A stretch of DNA of 64,000 bases, from positions 18,106,805 to 18,170,804 of the forward strand of contig NC_052132.2 in NCBI RefSeq assembly GCF_016086655.4, given 5' to 3'. Positions within the stretch are counted from its first letter, which is position 1. Each line of letters opens with the position of its first letter. The notes under the pieces are model-generated. The model ran no database searches, was not told the origin of the DNA, and was given only the letters and a program-made list of their open reading frames with translations. Positions 46,339-57,688 of the stretch are shown piece by piece. Both the position numbers and the translations under genes were made by a program. The stretch comes from Lepeophtheirus salmonis (Eukaryota > Arthropoda > Copepoda > Siphonostomatoida > Caligidae).

Positions 46339-46690
46339 TGAACAAAAACGAATAAGGAGCACACAGATTAATCGTTTTTTCTATTCTAATCGTTATACTT
46401 AATTTTTTCTTTACAGTGGTCCCTTCTTTAGCAACAATGCATACTATAGATGGCAAAAGTAACCACTCCACGCCCGATTAAATGATATACAAAAAATGAG
46501 TAAGGAGCACACGCAACTTCTTTTTTTTTCTTTTCTAATCACTATACTTATTTTTTTCTTTACACGGATCCCTTCTTTAGTAATAATACATACATTAGAG
46601 GGCGAAATTAACATAATGCCAACCGATGAAATTATGAACAAAAAAAGAACAAGAAGCACACACATCGCCCTTATTTCGAAAGTTTCTAAT
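46339..46690 (+). repeat. Tandem repeat, unit about 148 bp, 2.3 copies
   Basis: ggagcacac recurs at 46356 and 46504, with a variant gaagcacac at 46653. Each is followed in register by tctaatc(g/a)(t/c)tatactta, ttttctttaca and cccttctttag(c/t)aa. A single dispersed copy sits at 54010-54125 (tctaatcactatacttagct; tcctttctttagttat). The frames on both strands here (46444-46696) are products of the repeat. Confidence 0.75.
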
Positions 46691-46802
46691 TTTTAAAGGT
46701 GTTTTTTACCTTCAAACTACTGAGCTCTATTTTTAGCAACGTCAAGTAGATATCAATAAGTAAATCTTTTTGTAGGCGTTCGATATACTTTAAATACATA
46801 TA

Positions 46803-47230
46803 TATGTGGGAAGGACGTTTGAAAAGTCCGAAAGATGGTACTACTGGGACGTACCGAGGTTATGTTTAATTAGTAGTATCTCTTGGAAGAGCAAACACCA
46901 AATTTCTCATACGGATGGGTAGATTTATTTCTGTTTGCCTTTGTTTTAATCGAGGAGTCGGCTGGAAAAATTAAGGGAACTGCATTTTGAAATTCACAAA
47001 GAATAATCTTCATCGACTATCTGGAAAAGGGTAAAACTATTACAGGTGCAAATGATTCATCGTTATTGGACCTTTTCAAAACCGAACTGCAAGAAATATG
47101 CACACGATTGACCCCCCCAAAAAAGTGATTTCTATCAATACAATGCCCCAGCTCAGACCTCAGCTGTTGTGGTAGCAAAATTAATGGAAATAGGGTTTCA
47201 ATTCGAGATGCTTACATGACTAGGAATCTC
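46803..47230 (+). mobile_element. Family O mariner (classical DD34D type), partial
   Basis: The left end after TA carries a TIR (gacgtttgaaaagtccgaaa) shared with the MITE at 61893. After a deletion of the N-terminal region the plus strand reads RIIFIDYLEKGKTITGANDS then SLLDLFKTELQE. A frameshift follows, then DFYQYNAPAQTSAVVVAKLM then EIGFQFEML. The second block is HQDNAPAHTSAV in live mariners; here the catalytic D is Y and the H is Q. The third block is not readable. The first catalytic block is also lost. Confidence 0.75.
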
Positions 47231-47559
47231 CTGCAACTTCACTCATTTATCGTCCATAACCATATTAAAAATTTTATAATTGATTTCCGGGCTTGTAACT
47301 TCAACTGGCGTCAAGAACGTTCAGGGGCACTTGTGCTAATATGACCAATCCGAAAATTTTGAAAACACTTATAAACTCTTCTAATCGAAGGTACAGAGTT
47401 CCAAAACATAAACAGATTTATCTGTCTGATTCTCACATCCCCAAATTCTTAAATTATCAGTTCCAAAATAGATAATGTTGATTTATCTTGCTAAAAAATG
47501 ATAAAGATTCTCTCATGTTTCATTATTTCACATTCCTCTTCCAATATTTAGAGACTCTT
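47231..47559. other. Interval with no supportable gene
   Basis: It contains ggcgtcaagaacgttcaggg and other mildly GC-rich phrases that may be the degraded continuation of the mariner, but I cannot align them. Confidence 0.4.
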
Positions 47560-48308
47560 ATCTACCTATAAATAGATGTGTGTCTGAGCTCTCTAAATAA
47601 TGAAATAGCCGCCCTTAGCGGCAGTGATGGCTTCCAGGCGTCGTCAGAATGCCTGGCATCCGCTACGGATTGTGGTCCGCTGTCATTGTGCCCAAGTGCA
47701 TGCTGACAGTGGCTTTCATGGCCTAGGCTTTTGGATGACGGGCACTTTAGGTGTTCCCCTCGACATGCACTCAAAAGTTATAGGCGAGAGGGTTCGCATC
47801 AGGGCTATAGGGGGGGCCAAAAGAGTCCAAAGATTCATTCAAAAGAGTTTTACAGCGTTGGAGATGGGTTTCTTTCATTTCTATTGGTCTCTTCACCTTC
47901 ACAGGACTCTTTCCTTCCTAGAAATTCTTGTGTGAAACTAAGAGATCTCTTGCGTGGGCCCTTTTGGACTTGAGGGGATTGGTTTGAATTACTTTCTTTG
48001 ACTCCTCCGAGTCCATTTTGTTCTTTTTTTATACAGCCCTTCTTCGTCTCACACGTTTCCGACTTGCTGAGAACGTGAACATTGGTCGTCCTGGAGAGAC
48101 CCAACTGCTTAAGTTTTGGGAAAGGAAACTTATTCATCATGTTCAAGTGTCATTTTCTCGACTTGTACTAAGCTTAAAAGCTCAGGTTTATTTTATTTTA
48201 CAATTATTTCTTTATTCTTTAATATATCGAAACATGAATTCATTTCAATCACTTAACCATAATTAATTATTGAATTGGTAAGTGTTCATATTTCAATGGA
48301 CCACCTGG
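47560..48308 (-). mobile_element. Family G element: N-terminus joined to C-terminus, core deleted
   Basis: The 5' end at 48308 (ccacctgg then TA) matches 18985. A 98-codon minus frame starts at 48146: MNMMNKFPFPKLKQLGLSRT then ETKKGCIKKEQNGLGG. It continues to SLSFTQEFLGRK. The minus strand then reads SPYSPDANPLAYNF, where the third catalytic aspartate is alanine, and VEGNT plus SARHPKA, then MKATVSMHLGTMTADHNP. The first two catalytic blocks are absent. The 103- and 80-codon plus frames here are antisense. Confidence 0.75.
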
Positions 48309-48310
48309 TA

Positions 48311-49482
48311 CACGTATTATTTACTTTGCCTATTAAGTTGATTATTTCTCCTTAATAACATATTACACCATATTTTTAGAAATATATTTTCCATTCCCCC
48401 AACACGATCGTCAAAAGGAAAAATACACATTTAATCCTCTAGAGTGTATAAATATCCATATTATATAAAATAATCATAGTGCAAAAATAATATATTTTAA
48501 TTTTTAAATAATAAAGCAATAATAATACAGTTTGAGTCTAAGAGGGAAAACCTACATATGTTTAATTCTTCTTGTAGAGGTAGATGCTCTCACCGCAACT
48601 ATCTAAGTATTCAAAAAACTACAAAAGCTCCAATAAAAACAACAGTATGACTACCAACTGTTTTTAATTTTCTAATCAGAAATATATAATTTTTATCTCC
48701 AAGGTTCACATCCCTAGTCAAGGAATACATAGGGATGTAAATATTGTCGAAATTGCTCCGAGTGTAAATACCACGCTTGAGAAAGGGATCACACATTTTG
48801 AAATTTTGCCCTGGGATAACTTGCCTTGTAGAAAGTTTACCTTAGATACAATTTGCTTTCTGATATTTAACATATGTAACAAGTTTAAAAAAAAAATGAT
48901 AAGATACATTTTTGGGGGTCCAAAAATTCCAGAACGGAATTTTGCTCTTTTGCTGTTGTATTGGATACTGTATTTGGTCCATCAACAGCACAAATTGTAT
49001 TGTTCGCCTGCTTTGCCTTTTCACCTTGCTCGTTGTGTTACTGAAGAATATATCGATTTTTTTTTTAACTTCCATTTTGGAAGGCTGTAACGAACAATTG
49101 GCTTCACCAAACACAAAACTGTAAATGAACTTTTTTATATGATAAGGATACTCTATGCTATTTTTGATACAAAGAATTAATCTTCATAAACACAACTAGC
49201 GAAAAACGCTCTGAACTTTTTATTTAACGTAATATTATTGTCATTTCTTGATAATTTTTCGAACTTCAGGCACATATTATTTCTTTTAACGACAGTGTAT
49301 TTTAAACTGTCCTGATACTATGTTGATAATACTTTTTTAGAAATAAGTTCTACAAATCCTGATACGAACTCAATAGATAAGTGACATTATGATGCCTTAT
49401 TTAAATAGGTATTATTTTCTTATTAGTATTGTAGTCATAATATCAGACAATCGCTCTAACATAAGTAGGTTTATTTTATATA
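48311..49482. other. Interval with overlapping frames, none assignable
   Basis: Frames of 90-94 codons overlap on both strands at 48806-49114. The minus one contains SKMEVKKKIDIFFSN near its start, faintly like the KRKIDxFF start of some hAT-related proteins, but nothing further supports that. Confidence 0.35.
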
Positions 49483-50067
49483 GAGTGCTACAGAAAAAAA
49501 TTCCACGTCATTGAATTTAAAAAAAAATACTAATTAAGATTTCAGATGACATCTCAAACAATCTTCCGATATATGTGTTTTTTTTCTTGCACATTGTTCT
49601 TATTTGTTCAAAATAGGAGAAAAAAAGAGTCAATATGAATAAAAAAGGCAAAGGGTTTCGGATATTCTCGACGGGCATGTTGATACAAAAATAATTTCAG
49701 ACATTGTTGGGGTGACAGTGCGGTCATTTTGGAACATCATTGAGGCCAAGGAGACTGGGAAAGGAGTCGAAAAGAGGGCTGGAACTGAAAGAAACGGTTT
49801 GAAGGGAGATGACACATTTCTCAAGTTCTTGGAAGCAAAGATCAAGGAAGATCCTACAGCATCAATGCGCCACTTGGTTGACAAGTTCAAAGTGGAAAAG
49901 ATCACCATCAAGAGGGATGTTCATGATGAACTCAGCCTTTTGATATTGGTCGAGTAATCATCGACAGGTTAAAGGCCTTAAGGGTTGAGAGATGAAAAAA
50001 GTCCGTAATTACTTTAAGAGTTATACGTCGACAGTGAAGCTCTTCTCAGACAAGAAGACATAAATGA
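49483..50067 (+). mobile_element. Family E mariner-like transposase, 5' half
   Basis: A possible TIR lies after TA at 49481 (gagtgctacagaaaaaaatt). The plus strand reads KAKGFRIFSTGM, then an 81-codon frame: TVRSFWNIIEAKETGKGVEK, then DDTFLKFLEAKIKEDPTASM then RHLVDKFKVEKITIKRDVHD (second helix-turn-helix). Shifted remains end in KLFSDKKT, the first catalytic block (SDEKI in family E). Truncated there. Same order of blocks as 14550-14090 on the other strand. Confidence 0.75.
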
Positions 50068-52029
50068 AAATAAATTGCTAACTATTTGAAACGTCATTAA
50101 AATATTTGGGTGTATGCTAGTTTACTTGATGTTATAGCTACTTGCAGCAAATTAAATGAAACGTCATCACACCTATGCTCCTCTCTTCCTAAACATTCTA
50201 CATATTGTCAGGGTGACGACGCTGATTTTCGGTTTTTTTATCAACCTAGTGGATAATATGATTTTAATCTATACTAGTAATATGTTGTCAAACATGGAAT
50301 ATAATAACTGAACCTCATAATATTCCAAATATACGATTATTATTCAAACATACTTAATATTATGAATCAAAGTTGTTGAGTCATCGGTAAGTATGTGTGA
50401 CTATTTGAATTTTTAAAAGGCTTTAAAGTTGAGAATTCTAGTCACATATAACATGTACAATATGCAGAAATCTTAAATTTAATAGGTTGAGTGCCTCGAG
50501 CAAAATAGGAGATTTTATATATTTATAAGTATACATACATAGTGATAAAAAAAGCAATTTTGTATTATTAAATTATATTTATAAAAATCTGAATCAACTA
50601 AAATGAAAGATAAAAGTTACAAAATGAAATTAAAATTGTCAATAAAAGAAAAAAGAAGGAAATAAATCATTGACATAGTCTAAAATATTTACTATACAAT
50701 TTTGATTTTTGGAATGAAAATGAGAGTATTATATGTATAAGAATCAAATGAATATAAAATACATTGTTGTGCAATATGAAAGAAGGTACATATTAAAGTT
50801 TCATTCTATCATAATATGAAAATAACCTGTTAAGGTTCTCATAACTTGGTTTGAGATCCATTTGCAGAATGAATCCCCAGGTTTAGATATTTAACTCCGA
50901 GGATTCAAGTCCCTTGAGTCAGTACATAATGCAGCCTGCTTCTTACTCTTCAAATAAGAAAGAAAACTAATGAAGAGACGAGGAAAATCGTACTCTTCCC
51001 TCTTTTCCAATTCTCGGTTGCTCCAAATGAACTGAGCATTACAGTTTTCCTATATTACATCCCTCATTTCCTCCTTCTCTCCTACGCCCCGACCTTTGAG
51101 TGACTCTCCGAATGCTTTAAGTAATTATTTTACAGATACATCCTCGTTCATAAACAAGAAGGCATCACTGCACGTCCATACATGAGTCTTTTCCTATATG
51201 AATAATCAATCATGTCAACTTTCTAATGCTCATTGATAACAGATAATTCCATTTGAATTGCTGTCGTGTTTGTTTATTTTTCTTTAATCTTATATTTATT
51301 AATATTACTTATTTTGTCTCTGGTTCGAACACATTAGTCATTAAATAATAGAGATTATTATTTACATTAGATAAAAGAAGGGAAGTCTTCCAGCCGATGA
51401 GTTTTATCCTATACGAATTTTTCCAGTGGGATTAATCCCTGTACAAACTTTCCCATAACAAATTCATACATAGGCAAGCTTTTATGTATTCATTTTCTGT
51501 GCAGTCATCTAATGCTTGTCGTAAAAAACATTTAAAGCTGCGTAAAATCACATAAATAGTGCTTTGCAGGCTCTTATTTATTCGTTCCAGTCCAGTTCAA
51601 TCTTAATACTGTTCCTACTTGTCTTTCGCGGGCTTGTAAATGTTCCGCTATTTTTACATTCAGTTCATTTTTTCTTTTTTCCCTCTCAGTGTTCAGCCAT
51701 TATTACTGTTCCATTCTGCGCTCCAAGCATAAGGTAAAAATAAAATATATAAATATATATAAACTGGTCAACTGAAAATCACGACTTCCACTTTGATAGT
51801 GTCAGGTAGGCCTCATTTGAGAACTAGGTTAAAAGATTTATTAAAACAATAATTCGGTGAATATTAGCGTTCAAATATGCTACAATTAACTAAAATTGAC
51901 TCATTCCTTGTCAAGATGAAGTATAGCCTATTTAATTCGTACCTAGGACAGCAACAAAGCGAGAACAACGCACGTTCTATGGAACGCTGTTCAATTTTGT
52001 GTTCCGTTCACAAGCCTTGCCATTAGCAC
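50068..52029. other. Long interval with no supportable gene
   Basis: Less AT-rich at 50860-51240 and 51560-51720 than the surroundings, which could be unique sequence, but no open frame of length or splice structure could be argued. Nothing repetitive recognised. Confidence 0.4.
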
Positions 52030-53060
52030 TGCCGAGCTTTGGGACTGGTCTTTAAGACCTTAAGTCATTAGAACCGATACTTAAGACTATTAGGATACGT
52101 ACTTAAGATTGGTGCCACCTTACGAAAGTGGACCATTAAGAATAGTCCTGAGAGCTGTCTATCATAGAACTGGTTCTTAAGACTATCAGTCCTTGGAATT
52201 TTTCCTAGAAGTATCGATTGTTTATCCAGCCAAATATGAGATAAGTATGTATTAAGGTTATTGCACATATTTTGCAAAAAGATTTTTTTTTTCATTATGA
52301 ACATATATTATTTTTACTTAATTCTATAATTTATTATATTATATAACATGAAAGAGAAAACAAGGAAAAACGCACTCGATGATTTTTACAAGGGATCGAG
52401 TTTATCTTCTTTTAGGACCGACAAGTCGGACTGGACTTGATGGGACCGGAATGTGGTCTTTAATAAGTACTTTACCTTAAAACATTACTTCAGTCCCATC
52501 TAGTTTAGTTCTAAATATTAATCTAAACACTTTGCTTCAAAAACATCTTCTAGAATAGATGCAACTTTTTTTGTTTGTTCCACAAATGTATTTTTTTTTA
52601 AAACTATTCTTATTTTTTGCAATTTTTTTAATTAATTTGTTCACTTTTTAGTGTTATTTTTTTTAGAGTACATTTTTAGTACCAAAAGTTCGTTAAAATT
52701 AATTAATATTTCATATAAGTTTTGATCGATCATGAAATTATCGATATTTTAACTATAATAATCATAAATGATATCTTGTTGATGCCCAAATCTAATGTTG
52801 TTACTATTAGCGTAATTATAAGTCTACTATATCAAATTTGTGTCAAGAAATAAAGTTTGTCTAGTTTTTAAATTAAAGTTGAGCCTAAGCTCATTCACTA
52901 CGTCAAAAAAAAGTATGTTTAATAACGGAGGATTAAAATTGGGCCCTTGATGACGCTAAACGTCATTAGTCATTTTCATTAGTCCGGAAGACCGACAGTC
53001 TAAAAGCCGGTGCCAAAGACCGACAGTCTAAATACCGGTGCCAAAGACCGGTACTGGACT
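52030..53060 (+). repeat. Clusters of 28-29-bp ACCGGT/TTAAGAC repeats
   Basis: At 52981-53060 agaccgacagtctaaa-gcc then ggtgccaa repeats exactly every 28 bp (accgac at 52991 and 53019, acc at 53047). At 52030-52205 a looser series of cttaagactat/attggtgcc phrases recurs at about the same scale, and gaccgacaagtcggactgga occurs at 52417. The intervening sequence is AT-rich and unassigned. A degenerate minisatellite, possibly inside a larger repeat. Confidence 0.5.
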
Positions 53061-53239
53061 GGATTGAATAAATAAGTACAGACACTTGTAATACTGAATT
53101 AAGACCCTTGTTAGTATTAGTTCCCTGTTACACGAATTTGAGTGGAGAAAATAAATGACTACTGTAAAGAGGTGAACCTTCTAAATTTAAAATAGCATTT
53201 TTGCAAGGAAAATATAATAGGACACTTGTTTTTAATCTT
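53061..53239. other. Spacer with nothing recognised
   Basis: Short AT-rich stretch between two repeats. Confidence 0.5.
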
Positions 53240-53405
53240 GTTAGAGGTACTAAACCCCAAAAGTTTCATATATTCACCAAACCCTTGTTAATTGGTCAAG
53301 TGGAGCGTGTCATCACAAATCATGTGTGCTTTGACCTCCAATGAATCCCTGAGACTGACATACAGAGCCCCTAGGGCACGATCAAACCCAGGATAAGAAC
53401 CACTG
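53240..53405 (-). mobile_element. hAT-type non-autonomous element, one end
   Basis: The minus strand begins at 53405 with cagtggttcttatcctggg, then a sequence containing ccctaggggctctg and gtctcaggga. It continues to agggtttggtgaatatatga near 53270. A CAGTGGTTC terminus is typical of hAT elements, and I recall closely similar MITEs from other invertebrates (recollection, not checked). The opposite end and the 8-bp duplication were not found. Confidence 0.5.
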
Positions 53406-54009
53406 TTATTGGACTTATCCATATTATATATTTTATTTCGAAGCATTATTAATGCTTTAAATAACTACAGAATTTAGTAAAACTTGTTGATAGACCACAT
53501 CTGAAGTCCTTTCATACCTTTGGCTATTATAATTAGAAATATGTTACTTTTTTAACCATAATTAAGATAAATACTGAGACTAACTTGCTAATCCGCTTAC
53601 TCAATCCCTTTTTTAATTTGTATGCAATATAAGTTCCCTCTTTTCCATTATAAAAATCATTTATTTTTGGTATTTTATTTTTTTTGGTGCATTTTCGAAT
53701 TGACAACACATTCCTTAAAAAACTTTGAGACGCGGGAAATGGACCTTGTTTTATTAAAAAAAAAAAAGATACTGTTATCGAAAAAACCAAAACGTGGCCC
53801 CAAACCCCAGAAATTTCATCTGATCAGTATGAAACATTGCCATATGTAAATTGTGAGCACCTTTTATTTTATGTCTCCGTTTTTGGAAATAAATACTCTA
53901 TACATTTAGATCAGGGGAGATATAACTATTATCAATTTACACCAAAGATAGGCGATAATTCTTCCTTCTAAAAGTATATTTTAATACCTCCCCCCGACAT
54001 ATTAAATAG
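53406..54009. other. Interval with no supportable gene
   Basis: AT-rich with overlapping short frames on both strands at 53533-53849; no motifs. Confidence 0.45.
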
Positions 54010-54125
54010 TGATCAAATAAGATGAAAAATAACATGCATAAAGCATTCTTTCAATTCTAATCACTATACTTAGCTTTTTCTTAACACAGATCCTTTCTTT
54101 AGTTATACCTATGTTTAGTACAGAC
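54010..54125 (+). repeat. Dispersed single copy of the 148-bp unit
   Basis: tctaatcactatacttagct, tttttcttaacacagatcct and ttctttagttata match the tandem units at 46339-46690 in order and spacing. Confidence 0.6.
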
Positions 54126-55498
54126 GAAGGTAAACTACAACCCGCAAAAGCCTCCAGTAAATGCTGTTAAAAATGATTAAAATTGAATAAAATAAATGAG
54201 TTGGAATAGAAAGATAATGTCTTCTCCGTGGTAGATAAATGGTGATAAAAAGTTTACCGTCCAGATACAACTCTCCACAGATTGCAATAAATATGTTAAG
54301 CTCTGCAAGGACTATTAAAAACACACTTCATGTATTTGTGGACTGCCCTGCCATGTATATTCTCAAATATTTTGTAGCTATCCATTTAAAAGGGTTGAAA
54401 AATGGGGAAGAAAAATACATTAAAAGTCTGGTTCTCTTTTGAATATCAAAAAATAATACTCAAACTTCTGTGGTAACAAGGTCACTACACTTTGCAATTC
54501 TTAATTGCAATACTCTCATCACTAAGCAAATAATTAACTATGGTTTAATATATTCTAAACCGATATTTAAAACCTGAACATAAAGTTTATTTCATAGAAA
54601 AATAATTCCTTTTTGAAAATATGTTGCATGTAAAATAAAACGTCATAATTGTCCTTTAAATTTATTTTCTTAAAAATGACGTTGGGCCATATTTTAGTAC
54701 GAGACTTGTCTGGGATTTCCAGACCGAAACCAAGGAAATCTATTTTTTTTAAATCACTTAAAATAAAGAAATATTTATTACATTTTTTTTATGAAAAAAA
54801 AAAAAAATCTCTGTTCTATGTTGATTAAAAAACTTGTGACAAGGAAAATGCAAATATTTTCTTTAATTGTTCACTGACTATTGAAATTTAAAGTTGAAAA
54901 AAAAACTATAATTCAAATGGGGTAATGGATATTTTTTCGTGCAATATATCAATGAAAACAAATATTTCTACACAATTTTGTTTTTCTAAGACAGCCATTT
55001 TTTGTAATTACTCAATTTTAACCAAATACCAAAGTTGAACCCAATTAGCTTAATTGATAATAGTCTTATACCAGTCAAGAGTTTTCAAATTAAAATCCAA
55101 CGCTAATACATTATACATTAACCCATTACAATCTATATGTTAATTAATTTATATAAGTATGAATTTTTTCAATCTACAAACAACATTTATTAATTAATTT
55201 ATGTATCTGTCGTCCTGAGTACTGTACTTAATATTATTTTTAAAAAAAAGGATAAAAAAGATGTAGATATTAAATTTCAATTACAAATATTTTTCTGATC
55301 CTAGATGTTGCTCAAGATCTATTTTTAATCATTTCCATTCATTTTCGACACTTTTATTTCATTTTAAATTAGGAGGTTAAAAAATTAACCTTTTTCCATA
55401 ATTGTCAATAATAATAGCAATTATGATATTTTTCTTACAATTTTGGTCATGTAAATACATAATACACAAATTACTAATAAATATGTGTACAAATCATA
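54126..55498. other. Interval with no supportable gene
   Basis: AT-rich; A/T runs at 54785-54806. Frames at 54115-54442 are short and motif-free. Confidence 0.5.
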
Positions 55499-56203
55499 CT
55501 GGGTGGAAACTTGAAAACTTACACACACTTGGATAGAAAAAAAACAGCCTGCCAATTTTTAATAACCATTTTAAATAAATATGTATGAACCATTTTGTGA
55601 TACGGAGCTAATGTCCAATTGAGCGACAGGCCTCATGCGAAAAAAGTTGCAAGTATGCCAATGTAGTTCGAGTCCATGGTAACCCACTTTTGGCGGACGC
55701 AGGTCTTCATGGCTTCAATGTTCTAGTGAAATATGATAGAATCCCTTGTTTGGTTGTGAGGCCAGTAAGGAAAGTTGAGGGTATTGACATACCGGACTGG
55801 ATAGTAACCACATTCCCTTGTCCCGGGTGTGATGTTGTTAGCCCATTCAGCTAAGCTCCAGGAACCTCATCAGTGGCATTGCAATACTGTTGAAGGCAAA
55901 TCGTATTATTTCCGGACCCCTCCTTTTTCTCTATGGTCTCGTTGTGGTGTAGCCTCTTCTTAATATTGTAGATAGCCTTACGAGCCATTCTCGTCAGCCT
56001 GGCCACCTCTCTCAGAGTGTGAACCATACGAAGAAGCCTTTAAACTCGCTGCGATAACATATCTAGTCCAATTTTAAATAATCAAAGAGTAGAAAGTGAT
56101 TGAGATACATAGCTACCTATACAATAACAGACAGGTCTATTTTTCTCACCAGAACCTCTCAAATAAATATAATAAAGTGTGGAAATTTCCAGTCTCTACC
56201 CAG
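55499..56203 (-). mobile_element. Family F mariner-like element, copy 2, both TIRs, core deleted
   Basis: 705 bp flanked by TA. The left TIR is ctgggtggaaacttgaaaac; the right one, reversed, is ctgggtagagactggaaatt. The transposase starts at 56060 (MLSQRV, then a stop) and continues LLRMVHTLREVARLTRMARK then AIYNIKKRLHHNET and EKKEGSGNNT. After a short bridge it enters the C-terminal part with a degraded third catalytic block and VRQKWVTMDSNYIGI. Both earlier catalytic blocks are deleted. Copy 1 is at 15056-15858. Confidence 0.85.
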
Positions 56204-56205
56204 TA

Positions 56206-56846
56206 TACCTCTTATCATATCTAAATACTGCTGAAAATGGAAATAAGGTTAATCAACCTGCTCATATAAGGATCCCAGGGATCTGTTGCGATTTTTTTTT
56301 TCCATAGATAATTCCCTGAATTGACTCATAAATAGATAAAATATAGGCCCGAACTATTTGTAACTGTCGTAAATAATTATTCCATGTAATGGGTTAATAA
56401 TTGGCTATGAAACCAAACTCTGATTGAGTTGGTAGTAAGGAAGGGTTATAAATGTATATTTAAAGAGGCCTTTTCAATAGTAACATAGGACACATATATC
56501 TATTGGCATATTTATATATTCTTATTCGAAAAAAGATTATTATATAATAATGTTCACATATTTGTTCATAAGTAAGGTAAAAACTCAGAATGTCTTTTAT
56601 TAAACAAGTATTTATGTAAGATATGTTACCAAATACTTCATAAAAGAATAGGAAAAAGGTTTTTTTTCACAAAATATTATAACATAATCTCATGTTGATT
56701 TGATTCCTCTAAGGCTTGACCTATTTTGACAAATTACATAATAATAATTATTATATGTGAAAAGTGTCAAAATCTTCATGAGTGTAAATTAAAAAGAATA
56801 TATGACGGCAACTTTGAGAGAAGATGTATTTGCTGACAGAGATCCC
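56206..56846. other. Interval with no supportable gene
   Basis: AT-rich spacer; nothing recognised. Confidence 0.5.
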
Positions 56847-57688
56847 CAGGGGTAGGGAAAGTCCTTATACGGCAAGTCCAACTCGAGTCTCAAATCCTTG
56901 CCCACAAGTTCAAGTCAAATCTAGGACTTTAAATATCTTCATAAATTAAATATTTCTCAGAAAATAAAAGCTAATTTTCGAGGGTGGTCTGAAATGTTTC
57001 TGACCTTAATATTAATATGGCAGCACTCGTAAATAAAAGTTAGTCATATCTATCTTGTTGAGAGTTACTCACCAACGTTTCTGCCATTTTGGAGGCACAG
57101 TTGGGATGTAACAGTCGTTTTATTGAGTTGATGTGAGGGGTTCTATGAAAATGGACATGTTATTAAATGTTTGTCTTTGAACCTATAAATAGATTCATAC
57201 AATAAAATATATATAAAGGCTTGTTGAGTTAATATTTGACGGGTCTAAGTCTATCCAATTCGGAGTAATTGAGACAAAAATAAAAATTGACTCGTAAATT
57301 ATTATATTGTGAATAAAAACGGTGATTACTGCTTGGACGGATTACAGAGACGCATAAAGTTATAAGGAGACTGTGTTGAAAAAAATAAAATCAGAAAAAA
57401 TATCTTTTATCTCTCATAGGTTGGAAATTTTATATACCACCCTCGTAAGGGATGTTTTGTTGGTGCTTATTCATTTGGTCCAGCTCAGTCCAGTCTTAGA
57501 ACTGTCAGTACCAGAACTTATTAAATAATGAAGAAGAAAGTTGAATGACGTAATCAAGGACCGAAATTTTACATTTTGAGTCCAAGTCAAATCTCTAGTG
57601 TTTGATTGTGTGATCAAGTTGAATTGTAAATCTTCAAAATGCGGACAAGAGTCGAAATCAAGCCGCAAGTCTCTGTACCTATCCCCTA
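56847..57688. mobile_element. hAT-like non-autonomous repeat containing a nested mariner
   Basis: The left end caggggtagggaaagtcc and the reversed right end taggggataggtacagagac are imperfect TIRs of the CAGGGGTAGG kind common in hAT elements. The arms hold repeated agtccaa/caagtc phrases (56870-56935, 57570-57670). Excluding the mariner at 56979-57445, the host repeat is about 370 bp. No 8-bp target duplication was seen. Confidence 0.5.
56979..57445 (+). mobile_element. Family Q mariner, internally deleted, nested
   Basis: TIRs cgagggtggtctgaaatg (left) and, reversed, cgagggtggtatataaaatt (right). TA follows the right end; the left flank is TT, probably a mutated TA. After a long leader the remaining coding part reads YIVNKNGDYCLDGLQRRIKL, a worn version of the C-terminus seen at 13080-13160. 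The helix-turn-helix and DDD core are missing. Confidence 0.8.

Noticed and set aside
46444..46696. Frames on both strands at 46444-46696 as coding
   Set aside because: They fall entirely within the 148-bp tandem repeat and follow its periodicity.
48806..49124. Overlapping 70-94 codon frames as a real gene (hAT or zinc-finger-like start)
   Set aside because: Only a short KKKIDIFF-like start resembles anything; the rest has no motif and frames are open on both strands.
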